This document shows, piece by piece, positions 34,883 through 43,356 of a DNA stretch of 48,850 nt. A program made the translations under genes and the position numbers. The notes below the pieces were generated by a model, which was not told where the DNA came from, did not search any database, and saw only the letters and a program-made list of their open reading frames with translations. The DNA is from CALCKU01 sp964571595 (GTDB lineage Bacteria > Pseudomonadota > Alphaproteobacteria > Caulobacterales > Maricaulaceae): positions 1 to 48,850 of the forward strand of contig CAZNCJ010000014.1 in assembly GCA_964571595.1 (NCBI GenBank), in the 5' to 3' direction. Every line of letters begins with the position of its first letter. The first letter of the stretch is position 1.

Positions 34883-35725
34883 ATGAAAGACATCACCCTT
34901 CTTAGCAAAGACGGTACACCACTAAGCGCTGTTCTTTTCGAGCCGCCCAAAAAGCCCGTAGCGGTGATGTCACTTGTGCATGGTTTCGGGGAACATTGCA
35001 GGCGTTACGGGCCTATGGTGGACTATCTGCGAGGGCATAATATTGCTGTTGTCGCACTTGATCTGCGGGGTCACGGACAATCGGGTGGTAAGCGCGGCGT
35101 GTGTCGGGATTATACGCGCTTTAGAGAAGACGTTACAGCACTAGTCACACAAAGCACGCACACCTATCCTGATCTGCCTCATATTTTATATGGTCATTCT
35201 ATGGGCGGGGCTTTGGTGTTAAATTACATCTTGCAGGACGGTGCAAATGCGGCGGTGTTGGCCTCGCGGTTTTCGGCTATTGTGTGTTCGGCGCCGCTCT
35301 TAGAACTGGCCGAGCCTATACCGGGGGTTTTGCAATCCATTGTCAGGATGTTGCGTAAAATTGCGCCTAATCTGACATTAGGCCAACCTATATCCGGCGA
35401 GAAAGTTTCATCCTTGGCCGAAGAACAAAAAATCTATGAAACGGATCCAGCCAATCACGGACGTCTAGGTGTGGGTTTGGCCGTGGGCATGGTAGAGGCG
35501 GGTGAGTGGGTATTAGACCATGCCGGAGACTGGAAGCTTCCGCTTTTGCTTATGCACGCCCGTCAGGATCAACTCACAGCGTTTTCGGCCAGTGAGGCCT
35601 TTGCGTCCAAAGCCAAAAACTGCCACTTTATCCCCTTTGATAATGTCGAGCACGAAATACATAATGATAAAACCCGTTCAGAGGTTTACAAAAATATGTC
35701 TGATTTTATAAAGCGCCATATATGA
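34883..35725 (+). CDS. Alpha/beta hydrolase, monoacylglycerol lipase / lysophospholipase type
   Basis: A 280-residue cytoplasmic-looking hydrolase of the Hydrolase_4 group. It has the oxyanion-hole region SLVHGFGEHCRRY, ALDLRGHGQSGGKRG, the nucleophile elbow YGHSMGGAL (GHSMG), and later MHARQDQLT (Asp) and NVEHEIHND (His) for the triad. These match lysophospholipase/monoglyceride lipase enzymes of the PldB kind. The substrate is a lipid ester in all likelihood, but the exact one is unknown. The ATG has GAGGG 5 bases before it, and the stop overlaps the next gene's start (ATGA). Confidence 0.93.
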   Translation: MKDITLLSKDGTPLSAVLFEPPKKPVAVMSLVHGFGEHCRRYGPMVDYLRGHNIAVVALDLRGHGQSGGKRGVCRDYTRFREDVTALVTQSTHTYPDLPHILYGHSMGGALVLNYILQDGANAAVLASRFSAIVCSAPLLELAEPIPGVLQSIVRMLRKIAPNLTLGQPISGEKVSSLAEEQKIYETDPANHGRLGVGLAVGMVEAGEWVLDHAGDWKLPLLLMHARQDQLTAFSASEAFASKAKNCHFIPFDNVEHEIHNDKTRSEVYKNMSDFIKRHI

Positions 35726-36075
35726 AACTGACAATTTACCATCTTAAAAATTGCGATAGCTGCAAGAAAGCCATTAAAGCCTTAGAGGCCCATAAGGGCG
35801 GCGAATATGATATGACACTGGTTGATGTGCGTGCGGACGGTATAGGAAAGGCGGAGCTGGAAAAAATGATGGCCCAGATTGGCCATAATGTTCTGGTCAA
35901 TACGCGCTCGACGACATGGCGGAATTTATCTGATCAAGAAAAAGCGGGTCTGGACGATACCAAGGCGCTCGCGCTCTTGGAAGCGCATCCTACATTGATG
36001 AAGCGCCCCGTTATAAATGACGGGACGTCTTATCATGTTGGTTGGTCTAAATCCGTCCAAGAGATTTTTTTATAA
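35722..36075 (+). CDS. ArsC/Spx-family protein (arsenate reductase-like)
   Basis: A 117-residue thioredoxin-fold protein. It opens with the family's strand and C11DSC14KKA motif, and has RPVINDGTSYHVGWS near the end where ArsC and YffB have RPxV and a Trp. The CxxC is more like Spx/YffB proteins than classical ArsC, which has CxxS, so true arsenate reduction is not assured; YffB-type proteins may use glutathione. It overlaps the hydrolase gene by 4 bases and is translationally coupled to it. Confidence 0.88.
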   Translation: MKLTIYHLKNCDSCKKAIKALEAHKGGEYDMTLVDVRADGIGKAELEKMMAQIGHNVLVNTRSTTWRNLSDQEKAGLDDTKALALLEAHPTLMKRPVINDGTSYHVGWSKSVQEIFL

Positions 36076-36097
36076 AGCTCTCTTGCCTGACACGCAC

Positions 36098-36556
36098 TCA
36101 GGGAAATGAAACCGGGCAGCCTAATTGATCAGCTGCTGCTTGGATTTTTTGCCGCGCAGGACCATTATTCCTAAGCCCTTGTATAGCTAATGCGCCGGCC
36201 TGTTGCGTTGAAGATGCTGCGACAGTTCGAGCGGCAACCTGACCAACAGTACTGCCAATACCCAGACCACCAACGCCGACCGAGGCTATACTCCCCAAAG
36301 TAGCGAGGGCTGTGCGAGACAAAATTTGCCCTCCAGCGCTTGGTTGTGATGCCGCTTTTTGATAGGCGACCGCATTTGCGTAAAAGGTCTGACATGTCGG
36401 ATCATTTGCGGATAATGTGGTCACAGACGGGGAGGTCGCATTCAGACTATTGGTGTTTATACCTGTAAAAAGGCTATCTGCAGGCGGTGTCGTTGCACAG
36501 GCGGCCAAGCTCAATATGGCCGTGCCTAAGATTGTTGTTTTGACGAAAGCGTTCAT
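36098..36556 (-). CDS. Lipoprotein of unknown function
   Basis: A 152-residue protein with a lipoprotein signal (TILGTAILSLAAC, Cys19, then ATTPPAD). The mature part has two more cysteines (PTCQTFYANA and QLGCPVSFP, the latter at the very end) that may pair. A glycine-rich segment LGSIASVGVGGLGIGSTVGQVA could be a glycine-zipper type membrane or oligomer segment. The ribosome site is strong (GGGAGGA). Glycine-zipper lipoproteins of this size are common in proteobacterial envelopes. No function can be assigned. Confidence 0.75.
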   Translation of the reverse strand: MNAFVKTTILGTAILSLAACATTPPADSLFTGINTNSLNATSPSVTTLSANDPTCQTFYANAVAYQKAASQPSAGGQILSRTALATLGSIASVGVGGLGIGSTVGQVAARTVAASSTQQAGALAIQGLRNNGPARQKIQAAADQLGCPVSFP

Positions 36557-36673
36557 ATTGTCCTCCCAAAAGGTAAGCTATAAGCTAAAGCAACCTATTT
36601 TGGGCTGTTTGAATATGAGCTGAATGTAAAATCAGGCCAAATTTTCGTTAAAATCTACCCAAAAGGGCAAGAC

Positions 36674-37807
36674 TTATCGTATCTGGCGAATATAGGAGAT
36701 CGGGATTTGCTTGCCTGATTCTGGATCAATATAATAAGGTTCGCTCTCGATTATAGACACAGCTTCACCTGCCGAGCCTGTGCGAAAGGCACCCAGATCA
36801 TTATCTGTCGGAAAGGCTTTACCGAGCTGATCACCCATATCTGTTAAGCGTTGCGGGGCTGTTGGGCCTGATAAAGGCTGTCCGACTTCAAATCCCGGCG
36901 GCGGTACGGCACCTGCTCCCAGACTGCCCGGGGCCGCGGGTACAAATGGAATAGGTTTTGTCCCCGGCGGGAGTTGAATACGCTCGCCTGTTTGCGGATC
37001 ACGGAAATAAGGTTCTGTATCTGGTAAGGCATCGGCAGCGCGTTGCGGCTCCGCTATTGGCGCCGGCATTGGCGTTGCGCTCAGGCTTTCGGGCAAAGGC
37101 CGATAGGAAGGTTGGGCTGGCAGGCTTGCTGGCGCGCTGGGAGGGGCGTAGCTTAGCGTGCTCACACCATAATTCTGACTTGCATATTGGTTTTGAGAAC
37201 TTTGCACATCATTATGGATTGTTGCATAGGATATAACCTCGCGCGTGCCTTTGGTTGTACTGGCGATATGGGCGGCGCGTTCCAGTTCTTGCGGTGTGCG
37301 GGCCACCCCAAGCAAATAGACTATCCCGTCATGGACTTCGAGATTAAAATTACGGGCTTTGACAGTCTTATCCGCAATCAGGCGCGCCCGAACTTTCTGG
37401 TTCAAAATACCGTCCTTGGTATTTCTGACAGTGCCTTGCTTTTCCTTAATCATAATTTCATTGCCGACCTCATGTATGCGCGAGGCTGACCAGGCAATAC
37501 GTTCGGCTTCAATGCGGTCTTCAGGCGTTTGAACATTTCCGGCCAGTAACACGATGCCTTCAGCCACTTCGACGTCAACACCCCCAAGTTTAAACCCTTC
37601 GGCGCGTTGCATACGGGCTTTAATGGCGCGCGCAGCGGATATGTCGTTTACGGAACGGGCGAAATTTCTTTCATCGCCCTTTTTGACACCTGCCGTTGTG
37701 ACCGCGCAGCCTGAAAGATATGTGCCTGCTGCTAAAATCACACAGAGAGTTTTATAAATGCGAAGATTATTCGGTTTGATTATTCTTTTTCTAGATGTCT
37801 TAGTCAT
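36674..37807 (-). CDS. BON-domain lipoprotein with C-terminal EPYxxDP repeats
   Basis: A 377-residue protein with a lipoprotein signal (LCVILAAGTYLSGC, then AVTTAG). Two BON domains follow, with the family's periodicity (RAIKARMQRAEGFKLGGVDVEVAEG, then GIVLLAGNVQTPEDRIEAERIA; and VRARLIADKTVKARNFNLEVHDG, then IVYLLGVARTPQELERAA). They resemble OsmY/DolP/YraP proteins that keep the outer membrane intact. In E. coli yraP sits by yraN, yraM and yraL; here yraN and rsmI lie next to it, so it is probably a DolP-like protein. The C-terminal third is proline-rich and ends with two copies of an EPY..DP..G..I motif (EPYFRDPQTGERI and EPYYIDPESGKQI). Confidence 0.88.
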   Translation of the reverse strand: MTKTSRKRIIKPNNLRIYKTLCVILAAGTYLSGCAVTTAGVKKGDERNFARSVNDISAARAIKARMQRAEGFKLGGVDVEVAEGIVLLAGNVQTPEDRIEAERIAWSASRIHEVGNEIMIKEKQGTVRNTKDGILNQKVRARLIADKTVKARNFNLEVHDGIVYLLGVARTPQELERAAHIASTTKGTREVISYATIHNDVQSSQNQYASQNYGVSTLSYAPPSAPASLPAQPSYRPLPESLSATPMPAPIAEPQRAADALPDTEPYFRDPQTGERIQLPPGTKPIPFVPAAPGSLGAGAVPPPGFEVGQPLSGPTAPQRLTDMGDQLGKAFPTDNDLGAFRTGSAGEAVSIIESEPYYIDPESGKQIPISYIRQIR

Positions 37808-37846
37808 TTTGTCCCCATATTAGCGCTTAGACGCTAATGCGTATGG

Positions 37847-37861
37847 TTAAAGATTGACTAA
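37847..37861. promoter_or_regulatory. CtrA-like box upstream of the BON lipoprotein gene
   Basis: TTAAAGATTGACTAA reads TTAA-N7-CTAA followed by C, one base off the consensus, 40 bases from the start codon. Just next to it is an inverted repeat (TAGCG and CGCTA at 37821-37836). Confidence 0.35.
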
Positions 37862-37925
37862 CGCTACATCCCAAAACTTATTTAAAAGTTACCAAATTGC
37901 GATCTAAATGGAGTTTAATTTATCT

Positions 37926-38306
37926 TTAATGCGGCCGCCAAAGATCAATATAATGGACAGGGCGTCCCCAAAACCGGCCAGTGATAAAAACGGCGTCATA
38001 TCTATGGGCGAGTTTTTGGGCAAAATTATTTTGGGATATGAATATTTCAGAGGCCTTGACGACCCGGCTTTTATTGCGCGGGGTCAGGCTGTCTTGCGCC
38101 AATGAGAGGGTGGAGCGTTTTTTAACCTCGGTAAACACTAAAACCCCGCCTTTTCGCGCGATAAGGTCAATCTCGCCTTGGCGGGTTTTAAAACGCTTTT
38201 CTAATATTTGATAGCCTTTAAGGCGCAAATAGAACGCGGCATAATTTTCAGCCTTTCGGCCCGCATTTTCTGCGATTTGTCGGCGGGTCTTTGGGGGTTT
38301 ATTCAC
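37926..38306 (-). CDS. YraN family protein (UPF0102)
   Basis: A 126-residue cytoplasmic protein with the restriction-endonuclease-like core of the YraN family: GRKAENYAAFYLRLKGYQILEKRFKTRQGEIDLIARKGG (in pieces) and VFTEVKKRS, which hold the D/E...EVK residues. Biochemical function is unknown. The start is GTG, 3 bases after the rsmI stop, so the pair is coupled. In many proteobacteria yraN lies in a cluster with rsmI and lpoA, as here. The frame has the usual family length. Confidence 0.93.
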   Translation of the reverse strand: MNKPPKTRRQIAENAGRKAENYAAFYLRLKGYQILEKRFKTRQGEIDLIARKGGVLVFTEVKKRSTLSLAQDSLTPRNKSRVVKASEIFISQNNFAQKLAHRYDAVFITGRFWGRPVHYIDLWRPH

Positions 38307-38309
38307 GTC

Positions 38310-39230
38310 CTAATCATCTTCAGAACGCAGTCTTAGCGCACGTTGATAGACATCCCGTTTCGTCCAATCTGAGAGCGTCGCAATATGGGCGCTGGCACGT
38401 TTAAGACCCATCTCGGCGACATGTTCTTTTAAGGCCGCATCGATTTGCTCGGACGGCCATTTTTCTGGAATGGGCGCTGGGGCAATACAGAGTACGATTT
38501 CGCCGCGCGGTGGGTCTTTGCGTACCGTTTTGATTATCTCTGATATTGTTCCTCTGCGGGTTTCTTCATATGTCTTTGTCAATTCCCGAGACAGGGTCGC
38601 AGACCGGTCCCCCAATACCTCTTGCATATCTTTCAGAGAGGCCAAAACTCTGGGGCCTGTTTCAAAAAATATCAAAGTCGATGCCAGTGTTTTTAGGCTT
38701 TCAAGCTGGCGTTTTCGTCCCGGTGATTTAGGCGGTAGAAACCCGCAAAATGTAAAACTATTTGAGGGCAATCCCGCCGTGACAAGGGCTGCCAAGACGG
38801 CACTGGCGCCGGGTAGGGGTACCACAGTCAGGCCAGCTCGGACGGCGGCCCTTACGAGTTTGAAACCGGGATCTGACACAAGGGGTGTGCCGGCATCACT
38901 TATCAAGGCCAGTGACCGGCCAGCTTCTAAGGCTTTGATTATAGGAGGCAATTTTTTGGCCACATTATGGTCATGATAGGCCGTTAGAGGTGTCTTTATG
39001 TCATATGCATTGAGTATTTTACGGCTTCGGCGGGTATCTTCGGCCAGAATTTCGTCCACACTGCCCAATATATCGAGGGCTCTGAGGGTAATATCGCGTA
39101 AATTGCCAATAGGCGTGGCGACTATATATAAATGTCCAGGCTGTGACTGCGATGCAACCGTTTTAAAGGATTGCTTATCTTCTTTCTGACTTATAGAGTC
39201 TGTCACAAGAGTCGTTTCTGGGTCTGGCAT
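38310..39230 (-). CDS. rsmI: 16S rRNA (cytidine1402-2'-O)-methyltransferase
   Basis: RsmI methylates the ribose of C1402 of 16S rRNA. From the ATG at 39230 it has 306 residues, and the tetrapyrrole-methylase fold is clear: GHLYIVATPIGNLRDITLRA, LAEDTRRSRKIL, ALISDAGTPLVSDPGFKLV (in pieces) and VPLPGASAVLAALVTAGLPSN. The first 16 or so residues before GHLYIV look like a non-conserved extension. It is divergent from the LpoA-like gene, 30 bases away, so the promoters must overlap. Confidence 0.96.
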   Translation of the reverse strand: MPDPETTLVTDSISQKEDKQSFKTVASQSQPGHLYIVATPIGNLRDITLRALDILGSVDEILAEDTRRSRKILNAYDIKTPLTAYHDHNVAKKLPPIIKALEAGRSLALISDAGTPLVSDPGFKLVRAAVRAGLTVVPLPGASAVLAALVTAGLPSNSFTFCGFLPPKSPGRKRQLESLKTLASTLIFFETGPRVLASLKDMQEVLGDRSATLSRELTKTYEETRRGTISEIIKTVRKDPPRGEIVLCIAPAPIPEKWPSEQIDAALKEHVAEMGLKRASAHIATLSDWTKRDVYQRALRLRSEDD

Positions 39231-39260
39231 AAGATCACAGGGGTTAAGGGTTATATACTT

Positions 39261-40670
39261 ATGACGAAATTTAAAGCATTTGACTATGGTCTTTGTAAAA
39301 TACAATCGCTTTTAAACTCTTCTGTTAGTTTAAAGGCACTCTGTCTTGGCGGGACCATGATATTGGCCGCTTGTGAGACTACGGACGTTCAGCGCCAGAC
39401 CCAATTACCGGGCCCTGTTATCAGCGCGCCGCAATTACCGGATTTGCCAGAACTGCCACCAGAAGAAACCAAGCCCCAAGAGCAAGCCCCGCAAAATACG
39501 CAGGTCAATTCTCAACAAGGTGTCACGCCGCAAACTATTATTCAGCGCAATGGTATTACCCCGCCGCATATGGCCGGTCGTGATATTAAACGCGTGGCTA
39601 TAATCTTGCCATTTTCTGCCAAATCGGAACGGCTTCGGGCTGAGGCCGCTTCTATGTTTCGCGCTGCTGAACTTGCCATATTTAATCGCCCGGAAGCGGA
39701 TACATTATTAGTTGCCCTTGATAGCCAAGGAAATGAACAAGGCGCGCGCCAAGCCGTGCAAAGCGCAGTGCGTTCCGGGGTGGATGTGATTTTAGGGCCT
39801 GTTCTGTCAAAATCAGTCGCAGCTGCCGGACGCGAAGCCCGTAAGGCAAATATCCCCGTCATTGCCTTTTCAACAGACCAAAAAGTGGCAGGTAATGGGA
39901 CATATTTACTGAGCTTCCCACCCGAAGCAGAAGTCCGCCGCGTTATTGATTACGCGCGAGGTACAGGCATTAGCCGTTTTGCATATCTAGGCCCAGATAA
40001 CAGATATGGCCGGCGGGTTTTTGATGAATATGGACAACATATCGCCAGAACTGGCGGTGAGTTAACCGCAACAGAATCATATAGAGGCAATGATATCACG
40101 GTGATGGACGCACCAGCGCGGCGCCTTTCTGCTGCCTTCAAAGAGATTCAGGACGCAAATGAATTAAAAGAAGAAGAAGGCTTGCCGCCCGATCCTTTGG
40201 CCTTTGAAGCGATTATATTGCCGGAAGGGGGCACAGCCTTACGCTCGCTTGCGCCCTTATTGCTCTATTATGAAGACGGGATTTCCGATGTTCAGTTTTT
40301 AGGCACGGGACTTTGGAACCGTGAGGAAACCGTGCGAGAACCCGCTTTGAATGGCGGAATTTTCGCTGGCCCCGATAAAGAGGCTCAACGCGGATTCCTG
40401 CTTGAATATGACCGCTCTTACGGGGAGGAGCCTTCGCGCCTGGCCTCATTGGCTTATGATGCTGTTAATTTCGGCGTTTTCGTCGCTGATGGTGATCCGC
40501 GTGGTCGACGCGCGCGCGCGGAAGACCCGCAAGGTTTTTACGGAAGTGACGGTCTGGTGCGTTTTAATCGTGACGGAACACCTGATCGCGGTTTAGCAGT
40601 TTACCAAATTCGAAATGGCCGCTTCGTGGTTGTAGACCCGGCCCCGCGCCAAACTACGGGCGGTTTTTAA
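39261..40670 (+). CDS. LpoA-like lipoprotein (penicillin-binding protein activator family)
   Basis: A 469-residue protein with a lipoprotein signal (LKALCLGGTMILAAC, then ETTDV), a proline/glutamine-rich linker (PQLPDLPELPPEE and on), and a periplasmic type-1 ligand-binding fold (GRDIKRVAIILPFSAKSERL, VDVILGPVLSKSV, YGRRVFDEYGQHI). This is the YraM/LpoA group, which in E. coli activates PBP1A from the outer membrane. Neighbouring yraN and rsmI reproduce the yraLMN cluster. The E. coli N-terminal TPR domain is missing, as is usual in alphaproteobacteria. I used the ATG at 39261 rather than the open frame that runs back to 39171 into rsmI. Confidence 0.88.
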   Translation: MTKFKAFDYGLCKIQSLLNSSVSLKALCLGGTMILAACETTDVQRQTQLPGPVISAPQLPDLPELPPEETKPQEQAPQNTQVNSQQGVTPQTIIQRNGITPPHMAGRDIKRVAIILPFSAKSERLRAEAASMFRAAELAIFNRPEADTLLVALDSQGNEQGARQAVQSAVRSGVDVILGPVLSKSVAAAGREARKANIPVIAFSTDQKVAGNGTYLLSFPPEAEVRRVIDYARGTGISRFAYLGPDNRYGRRVFDEYGQHIARTGGELTATESYRGNDITVMDAPARRLSAAFKEIQDANELKEEEGLPPDPLAFEAIILPEGGTALRSLAPLLLYYEDGISDVQFLGTGLWNREETVREPALNGGIFAGPDKEAQRGFLLEYDRSYGEEPSRLASLAYDAVNFGVFVADGDPRGRRARAEDPQGFYGSDGLVRFNRDGTPDRGLAVYQIRNGRFVVVDPAPRQTTGGF

Positions 40671-40688
40671 TATATTTGCGCGGCGGGT

Positions 40689-41852
40689 TTAAGCGCCCAG
40701 CAATTTTTGCGTGAGATAATTTAAGACAAGCCGTCCTGCTGGCGTAGCTATAAGTCTGCCTTCCTGAATGGCCAACATGTCTTGGGTGATAAAATCCTGC
40801 AATATGGTTTCGGGTAGGTCACTTCCTGCAAGTTCCCTATAGCGTTCTAGAGAAACACCCTCATTTATACGCAGGCCCATAAGTAAATATTCCTCCGCCC
40901 AGTCAGTCTGGGACAGTTTTTGCGTCTCCCGAAAGGCTAAGGGGGACGCGTTAAGTCCAGCGATATACTCAGCGGGTTTCATCTGCGCGGTTGTGGCAAA
41001 GCGTTGCCCGCCCAATGTAAGGCGCCCGTGTGCGCCCGGACCCACACCGACATAATCCCCGCCGTACCAATAATTTAAATTATGGCGTGACTGATGATCG
41101 GGTTTAGCAAAGTTAGAGACTTCATAATGCTCAAAACCCTGCGAGGTGAGCCTTTTCGTAATATGCTCAAGAAAAGCTGCACTGGTGTCTGGGTTTACGG
41201 CCTTGTCTTCTCCGCGCTGGCGGGCTTTATCAAAGGCCGTGCCCTCTTCAATGGTGAGTTGATAGGTCGAGATATGATCGGGTTTGTAAGAAAGGGCGGA
41301 GCCAAGGTCGTGTTCGATTTGTTTGCTGCTTTGTCCGCTCATGCCAAAAATCAGATCAAGCGAGAGAGAGCTAAAAATATCCCGCGCCCCCTCTAGGGAG
41401 TTTCGCGCCATATGGCTATCGTGATTGCGCCCAAGATATTTTAAAAATGCATCCTCAAAACTTTGCACGCCTAAAGATAGGCGAGTGACACCGGCCCCGG
41501 CATAGTCCTGCCATTTCTGCTTATCATAATCAGAAGGATTGGCTTCAATTGCGATTTCTGGCTCTGCATGACTTTCAGTCTCATCATGTGTCCATAAGGA
41601 TGTGATGTGAGAGATAAGGCGGTGTATATTTTGCGGGCTCATTAAAGATGGTGTGCCCCCGCCAAAATGTATTGAGGTTAAATTTCTCGGCCCGCTCCAC
41701 TCTCGCCAGTGACGCAAATCTTCTGTGATCGCGGTGAGTAATTCTGGCCTGTTTTGGGTCTTATAGACATTGAAATCACAATAGGGACAAATACGCGTAC
41801 AAAAGGGCCAATGAATATAAATAGAAATATTTTGAGGATCAGACGCGGTCAT
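40689..41852 (-). CDS. hemW: Radical SAM heme chaperone HemW
   Basis: A 387-residue radical-SAM protein, formerly called an oxygen-independent coproporphyrinogen oxidase-like protein. It opens with IYIHWPFC18TRIC22PYC25DFN, the CX3CX2C cluster motif, and has HFGGGTPSL (GGE-like SAM region), GAGVTRLSLGVQSF, and a C-terminal heme-chaperone domain (WYGGDYVGVGPGAHGRL). It starts inside the last 14 bases of rdgB and is coupled to it. HemW inserts heme into respiratory enzymes. The extra 19 codons up to 41909 do not match the family. Confidence 0.93.
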   Translation of the reverse strand: MTASDPQNISIYIHWPFCTRICPYCDFNVYKTQNRPELLTAITEDLRHWREWSGPRNLTSIHFGGGTPSLMSPQNIHRLISHITSLWTHDETESHAEPEIAIEANPSDYDKQKWQDYAGAGVTRLSLGVQSFEDAFLKYLGRNHDSHMARNSLEGARDIFSSLSLDLIFGMSGQSSKQIEHDLGSALSYKPDHISTYQLTIEEGTAFDKARQRGEDKAVNPDTSAAFLEHITKRLTSQGFEHYEVSNFAKPDHQSRHNLNYWYGGDYVGVGPGAHGRLTLGGQRFATTAQMKPAEYIAGLNASPLAFRETQKLSQTDWAEEYLLMGLRINEGVSLERYRELAGSDLPETILQDFITQDMLAIQEGRLIATPAGRLVLNYLTQKLLGA

Positions 41853-42483
41853 CTGTAAACTGGTCTTTGATAAATTTCGCAAATGCATCTGCCCGGTGGG
41901 ATTTGGCATGTTTTTCTGCTGGGTCTATTTGGGCAAATGTGAGTGTGTCCCCTTCGGCCTGAAATATAGGATCATAGCCAAAGCCTTTATCTCCGCGCGG
42001 GGGCCAGACGATTTCGCCTTCTACCTTGCCTTCATAGATAAAGCTCTCACCGCTGGGCAGTGCCAGACAGAGCGCGCAGATAAAACGCGCTGTGCGGACA
42101 CCGTCGTCGATCTGGTTCCAGACATGCCACATCGCCATATCAAAATCACGTCCGCCGCCTTCGCATGCGGGTTTTTCCGCCCAGCGCGCTGCGTAAATTC
42201 CGGGCGCACCGTCCAAGGCATCAACCGCCAATCCGCTATCATCAGACAGGGCAGGGTAATTTGAGGCGGTGGCTGCGGCGACGGCCTTGAGGCGGGCATT
42301 GCCGGCAAATGTCGTTTCTGTTTCCTCGGGTTCGGGTAAATTTAGTTCCGCCGCGCTTATTGTCTCAAAGCCGTAGGGGGTTAACAAGTCCCGGATTTCG
42401 CGTACCTTACCCTGATTATGAGAGGCGACGACAAGGGTAGAAAAGCCTTTAAGAGCAGATCCTGTTTGTAGAAAATCGGGCAT
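41839..42483 (-). CDS. rdgB: Non-canonical purine NTP pyrophosphatase (RdgB/HAM1)
   Basis: RdgB hydrolyses dITP, XTP and similar to prevent their insertion into nucleic acid. The 214-residue form from the ATG at 42483 includes LVVASHNQGKVREIRDLL (conserved SxNxxK), TFAGNARLKA, DDSGLAVDALDGAPGIYAARWA (in pieces) and GEGKGFGYDPIF-type end (GDKGFGYDPIF). The longer frame to 42531 overlaps rph. Order rph-rdgB-hemW is standard in alphaproteobacteria. Confidence 0.95.
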   Translation of the reverse strand: MPDFLQTGSALKGFSTLVVASHNQGKVREIRDLLTPYGFETISAAELNLPEPEETETTFAGNARLKAVAAATASNYPALSDDSGLAVDALDGAPGIYAARWAEKPACEGGGRDFDMAMWHVWNQIDDGVRTARFICALCLALPSGESFIYEGKVEGEIVWPPRGDKGFGYDPIFQAEGDTLTFAQIDPAEKHAKSHRADAFAKFIKDQFTDDRV

Positions 42484-42497
42484 AAAACCTGGCCTTG

Positions 42498-43214
42498 CTA
42501 GCTCTTTAAGGCTTGGGCTTGTAAGTCGCAAATTTGCTTAATCCCTGCGCCTGCCAAGCGCATAAGCTCGGCCATTTGCTCGGGGCTAAAAGGTGTGTCC
42601 TCGGCGCTGGCTTGGACTTCGATAACCCCGCCCGTCTCGGTAAGGACGAAATTGGCATCGGCTTGTGCGGCGCTGTCCTCGACATATTCCAGATCAAGAC
42701 GGCACTCGCCTTCCACAATTCCGCAAGAGACAGCCGCCATCTTATCTGTGACCGGATTTTTCGTAATCTTGCCTTGTTTGACCAGTTCTTCGCAGGCCTG
42801 ATTAAGCGCGACCCACGCCCCTGAAATACTGGCCGTGCGCGTGCCCCCGTTGGCTTGCATAACATCGCAATCAATAATGATTTGCCGTTCCCCTAAGGCT
42901 TCAAGATCGATAACGGCACGTAAGGACCGCCCGATCAGGCGTTGAATTTCAACCGTACGTCCGCCTTGTTTGCCGCGCGCGGCCTCGCGATTATTGCGTG
43001 AATGGGTCGAACGGGGCAGCATGCCATATTCAGCCGTGACCCAGCCCTTGCCCGAGCCTTTCATCCAGCGCGGGACATTTTCATCAATACTGGCCGTGCA
43101 TAAAACATGTGTGTCGCCAAATTTAACCAGACAGGACCCTTCAGCATATTTGGAAGCCCCGGCGTCAAAGCTAACAGGGCGAAGTTGGTCCGTGGCACGA
43201 TTTTGAGGGCGCAT
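42498..43214 (-). CDS. rph: Ribonuclease PH
   Basis: RNase PH is a phosphorolytic 3' exonuclease that trims tRNA precursors. The 238-residue frame from the ATG at 43214 has the family's start (MRPQNRATDQLRPVSF), PRWMKGSGKGWVTAEYGMLPRST (in pieces), NREAARGKQGGRTVEIQRLIGRSLRA in pieces, and DCDVMQANGGTRTASI. Phosphate-binding Arg and the GGTRT motif are intact, so it should be active, unlike E. coli K-12's frameshifted copy. A clear AAGGAAA precedes it. It leads the rph-rdgB-hemW operon. Confidence 0.97.
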   Translation of the reverse strand: MRPQNRATDQLRPVSFDAGASKYAEGSCLVKFGDTHVLCTASIDENVPRWMKGSGKGWVTAEYGMLPRSTHSRNNREAARGKQGGRTVEIQRLIGRSLRAVIDLEALGERQIIIDCDVMQANGGTRTASISGAWVALNQACEELVKQGKITKNPVTDKMAAVSCGIVEGECRLDLEYVEDSAAQADANFVLTETGGVIEVQASAEDTPFSPEQMAELMRLAGAGIKQICDLQAQALKS

Positions 43215-43296
43215 AAAATTTCCTTTGGATGCATATTGCCCCAATTTGATTTGGGGGTTTGGCGTCCTCTATACAATTTAGGGGGATTGCGCAAAG

Positions 43297-43333
43297 AAAA
43301 ACCCCTCCCAAGTCGGACTTGAGAGGGGTTTTT
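43297..43333 (-). terminator. Terminator downstream of ctrA
   Basis: An 11-bp perfect stem (AAAAACCCCTC paired with GAGGGGTTTTT) whose inner part also pairs (CAAGTC with GACTTG). It has T-runs on both sides. It lies 24 bases after the ctrA stop and separates ctrA from rph. Confidence 0.9.
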
Positions 43334-43356
43334 ATTCTTCGATCTGGCTTAAGAGC

